DNA from: JANMZR01 sp031383555
GTDB lineage: Bacteria > Bacteroidota > Bacteroidia > Cytophagales > Spirosomataceae
Reading direction: 5' to 3'
DNA length: 23,214 nt
NCBI GenBank assembly: GCA_031383555.1
Contig: JANMZR010000062.1
Location: forward strand, 1 to 23,214
Shown here: positions 8,295 to 15,873 of the stretch, one piece after another
Position numbering within the stretch: the first letter of the stretch is position 1
Layout of the letters: each line of letters starts with the position of its first letter
The notes under the pieces: generated by a model
Database searches by the model: none
Seen by the model: only the letters and a program-made list of their open reading frames with translations
Told to the model about the DNA's origin: nothing
Position numbers and translations under genes: made by a program

Positions 8295-8298
8295 TTTG

Positions 8299-9366
8299 CT
8301 ATTTAAAGGCTGTCAATTTGGCCACTGTGCCTAAAGCTGTACTCAATACAAAATAATTGGATTCGCCACGAATTAAGCTTGTTGGAAACATCAGATTAGC
8401 CAACAAAACACTTCCTGATGCATCTTGTATACGACCCATAAAAGGCTGAAAACCAAAAAAGGTGGGTGGAGCAAATACAAATTTTGAAAATTGTAATACC
8501 AATGGCTCCTTTTGTGGGGTTAGGCAAATATCAGTTAAGGTACTAAAACCTGAAGCGTAAACTGAAACTGAACCTGAGGGGCTTATCTGAAATATTGGCG
8601 AGGCAGCTTCACTAAAAGGAAAGCCACCTAAAGTGCTAACCAAAAAATTGTCGCCATCCCAAACTATACCAGTAGGTACGGCATCAGTAAATGGAATTCC
8701 GAATGGATTTGCTGGTACTTGGTGGCCAGGTATTTTAGCAAAAACGGACAATGCCTTTGTCTGTTTATCTCTTTTGATGATGGCATTGGCACCAGCGTCG
8801 GCAATAAAAATATCACCAGTTTTGCCAAAAGTTAGGTTGTATACGTTTGAGTTGTTATCTAAAGTGAGGTCTTGACCTTTTATAAAAGTGCTCAAATCTT
8901 CTACAATTAAAGAGCTAGCTATTTTGGGCGGCTGTGAAATTGAATAATCATCGATATTCATGATGAATAATTTACCTTCCACACCATGTAAAATGTACAA
9001 TTTTTCGTCACGAATGGCTAAATGTGTAAGTCCGGCTGGCAGCCCTTCAAAAGGATCAATAATAGAATTGAAGCCTGAAATTGCTGTAGTTACTGATCCG
9101 TTTGGTGAAATAACTTTGACTTTACCATCATTGGCACCAGCCCCATTTTCTGTTACCCAAATTCTGCCTTTGTCATCCAATGCCATACCAAGTGGAGCAA
9201 TTAAACCTGAGGCATAAGGTGCCGATGTAAAGCCTGCTATAGCCGATATACGTGCATGGCTGTTTCTTGCAATTTGTGGCGAATCGGGCTTTAGTAAATT
9301 TTCCTTTTGGCAACTAAATAATATAATTGCGAAAGAAAAGGCGTAAAATAAATTAAGTTTTTTCAT
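8299..9366 (-). CDS. ScyD/ScyE family beta-propeller lipoprotein
   Basis: A 355-residue lipoprotein with lipobox LFSC (Cys19). The mature part is a ScyD/ScyE-like repeat protein. It has NHL/SMP-30-like blades such as APLGMALDDKGRIWVTENG, GLPAGLTHLAIRDEKLYILHG, GKTGDIFIADAGANAIIKRD, VPTGIVWDGDNFLVSTLGG and FPTSLIRGESNYFVLSTALG, each with the aromatic and acidic pattern of a propeller blade. ScyD and ScyE are named from the cyanobacterial scytonemin cluster. Homologues are widespread in bacteria without that pigment, so no role in pigment synthesis is implied. It is a surface or periplasmic protein, perhaps binding a ligand. It is divergent from the sensor kinase at 9644 across a 277-bp gap, so regulation by that system is possible but unproven. 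Confidence 0.8.
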   Translation of the reverse strand: MKKLNLFYAFSFAIILFSCQKENLLKPDSPQIARNSHARISAIAGFTSAPYASGLIAPLGMALDDKGRIWVTENGAGANDGKVKVISPNGSVTTAISGFNSIIDPFEGLPAGLTHLAIRDEKLYILHGVEGKLFIMNIDDYSISQPPKIASSLIVEDLSTFIKGQDLTLDNNSNVYNLTFGKTGDIFIADAGANAIIKRDKQTKALSVFAKIPGHQVPANPFGIPFTDAVPTGIVWDGDNFLVSTLGGFPFSEAASPIFQISPSGSVSVYASGFSTLTDICLTPQKEPLVLQFSKFVFAPPTFFGFQPFMGRIQDASGSVLLANLMFPTSLIRGESNYFVLSTALGTVAKLTAFK

Positions 9367-9617
9367 TTTAATTGTTTTTTGGTTTTAGATTTTAAAAATT
9401 AATTGTAAACTGTTTAAAAAAATTTGGTTTCAAAATATGCAAGTGATTCGGATTGTATTTTTATCATGTAGTAAAATTGAGATTAATTATTTGTTGTTTA
9501 CTGCTAATAAAACGACATATTTTTTAATTTTTTTTTGCAAAATTGGATTATAATAATATGTATTGCAATCCCTAATTCTAGGTATCAAAAATTGAACTTT
9601 ACATTAATTATTTATCC

Positions 9618-9625
9618 TATATTTG
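9618..9625 (+). promoter_or_regulatory. Bacteroidota -7 promoter element before the sensor kinase
   Basis: TATATTTG matches TAnnTTTG. A TTG at 9592-9594 lies 23 bases upstream, a roughly acceptable -33 position. Transcription would begin near 9632, after the upstream TTG codon at 9623 and before the ATG at 9644, which supports the ATG as the true start. Confidence 0.45.
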
Positions 9626-9643
9626 TATGTTTATCAAGTATTT

Positions 9644-11539
9644 ATGCAAAAAAAATTATTCCTTTTTATAATCTTATTTAGCCAATTATCTATTGCTCAA
9701 ATCAATTTTGAATATAAAGGAGATAGTGTGAGAAATATATTCACTGAAGCCAACGAATATGAAATTAAAGCTAGAATTTACCAAGGCCTATGGCAAGATA
9801 TTGAGTTCACCAACTTTAAAAAAGCAATAGAATATGGTGAAAAGAGTTTAGAAAATGCCCGCCTGTCCGAAAATGAGGCATTAAAAATGGGTGTTACTAC
9901 TAGTCTTGCATTTTCATTTATGCGAATGGGCTATAATACACGGTCGCTCAAGCTTTCACGTGAATTACTCACCAATAAAGTAGTAATTAAAAATAATGAT
10001 TTCCCCATAGTTTACGCTGTAATGGCTATGAATTATGCTGTGCAACAAGATTTTGTAAATACTTTAAAATACCAGAAATTAGCTAACTATTTTTTTGAAA
10101 AAGATTTAGAAAAAAGCCTGAAAAATGACCAGCGTGGCTACTATGCTGGGCCAGCCAAATTGGCCGAAGCTTATGATAATAATAATATACTCGACTCAGC
10201 CTATTATTACGCAAAAATGGGATATGAACGACTTTTCAAGGTAAAAATGGAGGCTTGGAGCTTTGATTTTCGCTGGGAAAATAGATTGATCTTTGGTAAA
10301 ATATTGGAAAAAATGAACCGAGAAAAGGAGGCTCTAAAAATGTACGACGATGCAATTAAATTTGCATATGAACTTAAAAACCAAGATGGAATACAACAAA
10401 TTCAATTAGCAAAAGCAAAATATTATAATAAGAGAAATAAAGCAGACTCATCTTTAAAATATGCCAATTTGGCTTATTTGGGTAGTCAACAAAATGCCAA
10501 TATTCAAATTACCGCTGAGTCGGCCTTATTATTGAAGAAAATATTTACAGGTAAAAATCAATTTGAAAAAGCCCTTTTTTTTAATGAAAAAGCTAATATT
10601 GCCAAGGATAGTTTAATAAATGAAAAAAAAACGAAAGAGATAGTGAATTTGGAATTTGAGGAAATACAAAAATATAAGCAAATCGAAGCTGAAATATTAG
10701 CATTAAAGAATCAAAATAGATTTATTGGCGTAGGAGTTGTCGCTAGTTTTTTGTCAATTTTGACCTTTATTTTTTATAGGAACAAACTTAAAACAGATCA
10801 ATTAAATGAAAAACTTAATTTGCAAAACACTGAAATAGAATCGTTTAATAAAGAATTGGAACAAAAGGTTGAGCAGCGAACCTCCGAACTTCAAAATGCA
10901 CTTGATGAGGTGAAATCGGCATTTGGCAAAGGGCAATCAACCGAGCGAAAAAGAGTGTCTGCTGATTTGCACGACGAAATTGGTTCGGCATTAAGCACCA
11001 TTGCCATTTTTTCAGATATTTCAAAAAGAAAAGCCGAAAAATCAGCACCTGAATTGGTAGCCGAAATCGACAAAATTGGTATAAAATCTCGGCAAATGAT
11101 TCAAACTATAAAAGACACCATTTGGAGCTTGAATGAAGATAATAATACTGGACTTTTGGAAAAAATGTTCCTTCATGCAGGAGAGGTTTTAAGGCCGAAA
11201 GAGATTAAATATGATTGGCAAGTTGCAGATAATCAATTGTTTGCAAAAATATCGTTAAACCAAAAACGTAATATATTTTTAGCTTTTAAAGAAGCACTGA
11301 ATAATATTGTGAAACATGCTGAGGCAACTAAAGTAATATTTTCATGTAAAAACATTAATAACGAAATTGAAATTTCTATAACTGATAATGGCAAAGGTTT
11401 CGACACCATTAAAGCTAAAAATATTGGTAATGGGTTGACGAATTTTAAAGATAGAATGGCTGAAATTGGAGGTGAATTTTATATTGACAGCAAATTGGGT
11501 ATTGGTACTAATTTGAAATTTACTATCCGAAATGCCTAG
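9644..11539 (+). CDS. TPR-containing sensor histidine kinase (HisKA_3 / NarX-like)
   Basis: A 631-residue membrane histidine kinase. It has a signal peptide (MQKKLFLFIILFSQLSIAQ), then a periplasmic TPR-type helical region to about residue 330 (ALKYQKLANYFF, EALKMYDDAIKFAYEL, DSSLKYANLAYLG). One transmembrane helix follows (VGVVASFLSILTFIFY), then a coiled coil. The dimerisation box is RKRVSADLHDEIGSALS with His443 as phospho-acceptor. The ATPase domain has an N box (FKEALNNIVKHA) and G boxes (DNGKGF, GNGLTNFKDR). The His box and short ATPase domain place it in the HisKA_3 class, which pairs with NarL/LuxR-type regulators; one is encoded 51 bp downstream. An in-frame TTG start at 9623 is possible, but the ATG at 9644 gives the better signal peptide and fits the promoter. 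The signal sensed is unknown. Confidence 0.9.
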   Translation: MQKKLFLFIILFSQLSIAQINFEYKGDSVRNIFTEANEYEIKARIYQGLWQDIEFTNFKKAIEYGEKSLENARLSENEALKMGVTTSLAFSFMRMGYNTRSLKLSRELLTNKVVIKNNDFPIVYAVMAMNYAVQQDFVNTLKYQKLANYFFEKDLEKSLKNDQRGYYAGPAKLAEAYDNNNILDSAYYYAKMGYERLFKVKMEAWSFDFRWENRLIFGKILEKMNREKEALKMYDDAIKFAYELKNQDGIQQIQLAKAKYYNKRNKADSSLKYANLAYLGSQQNANIQITAESALLLKKIFTGKNQFEKALFFNEKANIAKDSLINEKKTKEIVNLEFEEIQKYKQIEAEILALKNQNRFIGVGVVASFLSILTFIFYRNKLKTDQLNEKLNLQNTEIESFNKELEQKVEQRTSELQNALDEVKSAFGKGQSTERKRVSADLHDEIGSALSTIAIFSDISKRKAEKSAPELVAEIDKIGIKSRQMIQTIKDTIWSLNEDNNTGLLEKMFLHAGEVLRPKEIKYDWQVADNQLFAKISLNQKRNIFLAFKEALNNIVKHAEATKVIFSCKNINNEIEISITDNGKGFDTIKAKNIGNGLTNFKDRMAEIGGEFYIDSKLGIGTNLKFTIRNA

Positions 11540-11590
11540 TTTTAGGTATTTTAAACCAATAGAAGCTCTTGTAATTTTATATAAAAAAAC

Positions 11591-12235
11591 ATGATAAGAG
11601 TCGCTATATTTGAAGACTATACCGATATGCGGGAAATCTTATCAACTTTGGTTGACGGTTCAGACGATTTTATGCTTACAGGTGCTTATTCAAATGCCAA
11701 TGATGTACTAAATATAGTAAAAAAAGATAGGCCCGATGTCGTGCTTATGGACATACAAATGCCTGGCATTTCGGGTATTGAAGCAACCAGATTAATCAAA
11801 AATTATTACCCTCATGTGCAAGTATTGGTACAGACCATGTTCGACGACAATGAGCGTGTATTTGCAGCGATATGTATGGGTGCGAGTGGTTATATTTTAA
11901 AAAGTACGGAGGCTGATAAAATACTGGAATCCATTGCCGAATGTTATAGTGGCGGCTCGCCCATGAGCCCAAATATTGCCAGAAAAGTGTTATTAATGTT
12001 TGCTAATCAACAAGTTACACTTTCGGTAAAGGATGAATTCAATGAACTTTCCGAGCGAGAAAAGCAAATATTAGGTTTTTTAACAAACGGCCTAAGCTAC
12101 AAAATGATCGCTGATAGTTGCGGAATTGCCTATGGTACGGTTAACTCACATTTGAAAAAGATTTACGAAAAACTGCATGTTCACTCTGCCACTGAGGCGG
12201 TACAAAAGGCCATTTTACAGCGGATTGTAGTTTAA
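11591..12235 (+). CDS. NarL/LuxR-type response regulator
   Basis: A 214-residue DNA-binding response regulator. The receiver domain (1-120) has the acidic pair E8/D9, phospho-acceptor D54 (VVLMDIQMPG), T82 and K104 (GYILKST). The LuxR/GerE helix-turn-helix is at about 149-212 (LSEREKQILGFLTNG, GIAYGTVNSHLKKIYEKLHV). All key receiver residues are present. It lies 51 bp downstream of the HisKA_3 kinase on the same strand and is its likely partner in one operon. Target genes are unknown; the divergent ScyD/E-like lipoprotein and the convergent DM13 lipoprotein are the nearest candidates. The kinase and regulator classes match, which strengthens the pairing. Confidence 0.92.
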   Translation: MIRVAIFEDYTDMREILSTLVDGSDDFMLTGAYSNANDVLNIVKKDRPDVVLMDIQMPGISGIEATRLIKNYYPHVQVLVQTMFDDNERVFAAICMGASGYILKSTEADKILESIAECYSGGSPMSPNIARKVLLMFANQQVTLSVKDEFNELSEREKQILGFLTNGLSYKMIADSCGIAYGTVNSHLKKIYEKLHVHSATEAVQKAILQRIVV

Positions 12236-12352
12236 GTTTAGTAGTTTGTAGGTTTGATAGTTTGGGGTTTTGCAAGTTATTACGAACTAACATCTCATTC
12301 ATCCTAGACCGATCATTGCAAAAATTCAAATGATATTAGTTTACTTTTCCAA

Positions 12353-12784
12353 CTATTCCAGCTTCGCACTGCCAAATAGTACTGAAAAGCTTTGACACCA
12401 AATTAGCACATATTTTTGTTTTTCTAAATTGGCATCCGAAGGAAGTTCAACTAAAAAATCTCCAGTTTTAGTCAATTTTGCTACTTCTGTGTAGCTTTTG
12501 GCTTTTGTATCTTCTGACAAATATATACGTAAATCAGGGCCCGCATCTGTTTTGAAGTTTTCAAAAGACAGGTATTTTTTCTTTGTATCTATCTTATCAG
12601 TAATTATTACTACTTTGCCAGAGGTGGGGTGAACGCCATTCATAAAGGTTCCAGTTGCCTCTTTTATACCTTCCATTATTTTTTCAATGTCGGTTTTTGA
12701 TGGTGTTGCTGGTGTTAATGGCTCTTTTTTTACACAGGCCATTAACATTACAAAACTTGCGAGAATTAATAACGAATTTTTCAT
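12353..12784 (-). CDS. DM13 domain lipoprotein
   Basis: A 143-residue lipoprotein with lipobox LMAC (Cys17) and a single DM13 domain at about 44-141. Family signatures are GTFMNGVHPTSGKVVI, LSFENFKTDAGPDLRIYL and the C-terminal WCQSFSVLFGSAKLE, which holds the conserved cysteine (Cys130). DM13 domains occur alone in bacterial lipoproteins and with DOMON domains in animals, and have been proposed to take part in extracellular redox reactions. That role is a family prediction, not shown here. The gene converges on the response regulator with a 117-bp gap and has its own upstream -7-like element. It appears to be monocistronic. Confidence 0.88.
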   Translation of the reverse strand: MKNSLLILASFVMLMACVKKEPLTPATPSKTDIEKIMEGIKEATGTFMNGVHPTSGKVVIITDKIDTKKKYLSFENFKTDAGPDLRIYLSEDTKAKSYTEVAKLTKTGDFLVELPSDANLEKQKYVLIWCQSFSVLFGSAKLE

Positions 12785-12810
12785 GATTATCTTTTTTTAA
12801 AATTTACAAT

Positions 12811-12818
12811 CAAAATTA
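12811..12818 (-). promoter_or_regulatory. Possible -7 promoter element of the DM13 gene
   Basis: The minus strand reads TAATTTTG, a match to TAnnTTTG, 27 bp before the ATG. No clear -33 box was found. Confidence 0.3.
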
Positions 12819-12867
12819 ATGTTTTAACAGGTAATTATTTGTCATTTTAGCGACAAAATAGTCCAAT

Positions 12868-13959
12868 TCAATACCCCGTAATTATCTTCAATAATCCGAA
12901 AAATCCCTTTTTTCTTTCAGAGTTTATTCCCCAATCCACAGGAATTGATTGGAAGCCGTCTTCGAATTTTTCACCTTTCATTCGGTAGTCAAAATAGCCC
13001 CACGAAACATAGTTTTCTACTGAAATTGTAAAATTATTTTCAGGCTTCTCAAAGTCAAAATGATCATCTTCATTAATTATTATGGGTTGATTATGAAAGC
13101 CTTGTACTTTTTTTGTATTATCGATCAATTTTTGGAGTTTTTCTATTTCTTTTACACCGTTACCATGCAAAAGTATAAAGTCGGCTACTGACACTGTATT
13201 GGTTTCTGGCAAAAAACCACCTGAATAAGAGGTGCCAACCAATAGTTTATTTCCTTTTTTTGATTTTGATTGCACCCACGCAATCAATTCATGAACACGT
13301 TCTTTCTGTAATATTTTATGATCATAATTAATATCACATTCATTATTTATTTCAATAATTATATTTTTATATTTTTTTTTCAGTATCCAATTTGAAATAT
13401 TATCAACTGCTTTAATTACAGCCTGTTCGTTTTGCAAAATGTGGTCTTGGCCAAAATAAAAATAGCCTAATATCACAACCATGCCCAGCTCATTTGCCCT
13501 ATTTAGTATTCTTTCTAGTCTTTCCAAATAATCTTTCTTGATTTTCCCATTGGCTTCAAATGAGGAGTTTATCCAGCCATTATTTCCATAGCCAACGGGG
13601 CTTCCTCCTTGCATACTTAGGGTGAACGCCAATAATCCATAACTTTTCCAAAGGCTCATATTTTCAATAAATTCCTTTGTATTACGTTCCGGATCCCAAA
13701 TATTGTTATCAGGATATCCAAAAGTTGCGCTAGTTTTTGGATTTAAATCGTCAAATATTCCTTGTACCATTCGGGAATTCATCAATAGGCCTTCAATTTT
13801 ATGGCCATTCCAGTAACGACCTTTATATGTAAGTTCGCCATTGATGTAAAATTGGTTTCCTTTTATAGTTACTTTAGTATGATTTTGAGAATAACTATTT
13901 ATAGAAAAATAAATAATTAAAAAGCTGATTGTCAGCGTTATAAATAGGCGTTTTGACAT
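12868..13959 (-). CDS. Secreted clan GH-A (GH5-like) glycoside hydrolase
   Basis: A 363-residue exported protein (signal peptide MSKRLFITLTISFLIIYFSI..., cleaved near NSYS|Q) with a TIM-barrel glycosidase pattern. The acid/base candidate is Glu207 in IIIEINNECD, the Asn-Glu pair typical of clan GH-A at the end of strand 4. The nucleophile candidate is Glu297 in PIIINEDDHF. FNGx-like N-terminal text (NQFYINGELTYKGRYW) resembles the entry strand of cellulase-like enzymes. The family is GH5-like at best; the substrate is unknown. It follows the GH39 gene by 45 bp on the same strand, so the two probably form an operon and act on the same glycan. The C-terminus (FFGLLKIITGY) is intact. Confidence 0.75.
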   Translation of the reverse strand: MSKRLFITLTISFLIIYFSINSYSQNHTKVTIKGNQFYINGELTYKGRYWNGHKIEGLLMNSRMVQGIFDDLNPKTSATFGYPDNNIWDPERNTKEFIENMSLWKSYGLLAFTLSMQGGSPVGYGNNGWINSSFEANGKIKKDYLERLERILNRANELGMVVILGYFYFGQDHILQNEQAVIKAVDNISNWILKKKYKNIIIEINNECDINYDHKILQKERVHELIAWVQSKSKKGNKLLVGTSYSGGFLPETNTVSVADFILLHGNGVKEIEKLQKLIDNTKKVQGFHNQPIIINEDDHFDFEKPENNFTISVENYVSWGYFDYRMKGEKFEDGFQSIPVDWGINSERKKGFFGLLKIITGY

Positions 13960-14004
13960 AAAATTATATTAAACAAAAAAATGAAACTCTTTTTATTCCA
14001 AATT

Positions 14005-15684
14005 CTACCAATCATATTTCAGTAAAGAAACTCCTTGCCTTGGCAGTTGAAAACTACTATTTAATTGGCCGTTTTTTACATTTATTTTCTTTGGTTTTTC
14101 AAATAATTGCAATTGCCCTGCTTTTTCTAGTATTGCATATTGTTCATTTGTTGGCTTTTGTGGTGAACCCATTTTTTTCCAAACTTCATATGCATTACTA
14201 TGCACATTATCAATACGATAGTGATATAATTTTACTTTTTTAGAAGAAATTCCATTCAGGTTTATTCGAATATTTTGACTTTCGCCAATTATGTCGTCGT
14301 CATGATAATGCCAAACCATCACTGTTGCTGATTTTGAATCTTTTGAAGCCAAGGCTCCAATATCCACATTATTGCCTCGCACAGAAGAGTCACGAACAGA
14401 TGTTGCCGTATGGTTTTGATTTCCAATTATTTCAACTCTATTTCCACTCATTTTGCCATACATTCTGAACACATTTAACACTGGTTTATCAATTCCATTA
14501 GTTGCCATATCCCTAAATCCATAAAAATAAGGTTGGTTTTCAAACTCAAATGACCAAGATACCGCACCCAATAAATTCACTTTATTGATATCGGCCATTT
14601 CGTAAAGTCTTGAATATGAAGCAGCTGTATAGCTCGAGTACATTGTTCCGTTACGATAGGCATTGGATGGGTTCGTTTTCATACCACAGGCAGCACAGCC
14701 CTCAGGGTCGCATTCACCAATAATGATTGGCAAGTTTTTGAATTTCGGAAATGAGGCCACTATTTTCATCCCAGCGTCAATGTCTCTTAATTGGGTTCCC
14801 ATATTCATTTGCACATGACCTTCTACTATTTTTGGACCTCCTTTTGCATGAAAAGCAACAAAGTCAATTGGAGTGCCAATTTGGCCAGTTACGTAATTTG
14901 TACCTGATAAACAATGAGTTAGAAAGTTTTTCAGGAATAATCCAGCTTTTTCCCAGCTTGGCCCAGTGGTATCGGGTCCACCGATTTTTATGGTCGGTAA
15001 AGCTTTGCGAGCGCCTGAAACTGTATAGTCATAAAGCTTGCAGAATTCCTCAAATGTGCCTGACCAATATTTGATATTTGGCTCATTCCACAGCTCCCAA
15101 TACCAACTTTCAACTTCAGCTTTCCCATATTTTTCTACTGAATGCTTTACCCATTGGTAGCATAATTCCTCCCATTTTCTATAATCTTTCGGCGGGAAAG
15201 TCCAGCCTGTATAAATAAGGTCGTAAGGCTTGCCAGGCTCCCAAGTGTGCTCATATGGCTCAGGATGTGTACTCATAGCTTTGGGCATAAAGCCAAATTG
15301 TGCCAAAGGTTTTACGCCTCTTTTCAAATAAGTATCAAATATTTTATCAATAATACTCCAGTCATAAATGGGATGACCAGCTGAGTCTTCAGTATATACG
15401 TTGGTTGAGCCCCATTTTAGGCTCATCGTATCCTTGCCTGATGTAAGCAAATTATGTGTGCGAAAATACACAGGATTATGACCCAGTTTCCCCAACTCAT
15501 CAATCAATTTTTTACCATCTTTCATATAGGCATAATTGGGTTCATCAGCTCCAAACCAAGCCCAAATAGGTTTCATTTCACCTATCGGTTTGTTTAAATC
15601 AATACTGAAATTTGTGGTTTTGTTTTGACCATAAATATTTGAAGCTAAAGTCAAAAGTATTAGATATATTAAAGTTTTACTCAT
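14005..15684 (-). CDS. GH39 family glycoside hydrolase (beta-xylosidase-like)
   Basis: A 559-residue secreted enzyme. It has a signal peptide (MSKTLIYLILLTLASNIYG|Q), then a GH39 TIM barrel opening with PIWAWFGADEPNYAYMKDG. The acid/base is Glu201 in WYWELWNEPNI. The nucleophile is Glu324 in PIIIGECDPEG, which continues as CAACGM, a cysteine-containing loop common in this group. A C-terminal beta domain follows (about 400-559: TATSVRDSSVRGNNVDIGA, ending QLPRQGVSLLKYDW). Family members cleave terminal beta-xylosyl or related residues from oligosaccharides. It is the first gene of a two-gene unit with the GH-A enzyme. No transporter, SusCD pair or regulator accompanies it. Confidence 0.88.
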   Translation of the reverse strand: MSKTLIYLILLTLASNIYGQNKTTNFSIDLNKPIGEMKPIWAWFGADEPNYAYMKDGKKLIDELGKLGHNPVYFRTHNLLTSGKDTMSLKWGSTNVYTEDSAGHPIYDWSIIDKIFDTYLKRGVKPLAQFGFMPKAMSTHPEPYEHTWEPGKPYDLIYTGWTFPPKDYRKWEELCYQWVKHSVEKYGKAEVESWYWELWNEPNIKYWSGTFEEFCKLYDYTVSGARKALPTIKIGGPDTTGPSWEKAGLFLKNFLTHCLSGTNYVTGQIGTPIDFVAFHAKGGPKIVEGHVQMNMGTQLRDIDAGMKIVASFPKFKNLPIIIGECDPEGCAACGMKTNPSNAYRNGTMYSSYTAASYSRLYEMADINKVNLLGAVSWSFEFENQPYFYGFRDMATNGIDKPVLNVFRMYGKMSGNRVEIIGNQNHTATSVRDSSVRGNNVDIGALASKDSKSATVMVWHYHDDDIIGESQNIRINLNGISSKKVKLYHYRIDNVHSNAYEVWKKMGSPQKPTNEQYAILEKAGQLQLFEKPKKINVKNGQLNSSFQLPRQGVSLLKYDW

Positions 15685-15840
15685 AGATTTTTATTGTAAA
15701 GGAATTTAAATTTAAGCCAAATTTTATGAAATTGGCATAGCTTTTGTCCTTATTTCTACTAAAATAGTATATTCAATAAGTTTTTCATCAATTCTTCTTC
15801 GTTATTTTTCCAATTGCATGTCATTAAATTGAAATATCCA

Positions 15841-15848
15841 TATCTTTG
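15841..15848 (+). promoter_or_regulatory. Bacteroidota -7 promoter element before the second sensor kinase
   Basis: TATCTTTG matches TAnnTTTG. Transcription would begin near 15855, past the in-frame TTG (15814) and the ATG at 15853. This points to the ATG at 15874 as the real start. The layout resembles that of the other kinase in the window. Confidence 0.4.
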
Positions 15849-15873
15849 TTTTATGCCAATATTTAAGGTATTT

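Larger units (their letters stand above)
7764..8298. other. 535-bp AT-rich gap between two lipoprotein genes
   Basis: Mostly AT-rich DNA with long T and A runs. It holds a possible 38-codon ORF (7993-8109, minus) and a strong hairpin (8262-8294) just past the stop of the ScyD/E-like gene. The part nearest 7763 must hold the promoter of the DUF5602 gene, but I cannot place it with confidence. No RNA gene or mobile-element end was recognised. Confidence 0.5.

Noticed and set aside
8299..9366. Scytonemin biosynthesis
   Set aside because: Only the ScyD/E-like propeller is present; no other pigment-pathway genes are in the window and the family is common outside that pathway.
12234..12262. Short GT-rich tract resembling a tandem repeat (TAGTTTGTAGGTTTGATAG)
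   Set aside because: Imperfect low-complexity sequence between convergent genes; no regular period and no CRISPR-like spacing.
14751..15074. 107-codon plus-strand ORF
   Set aside because: Antisense shadow of the GH39 gene, whose catalytic motifs confirm the minus-strand reading.
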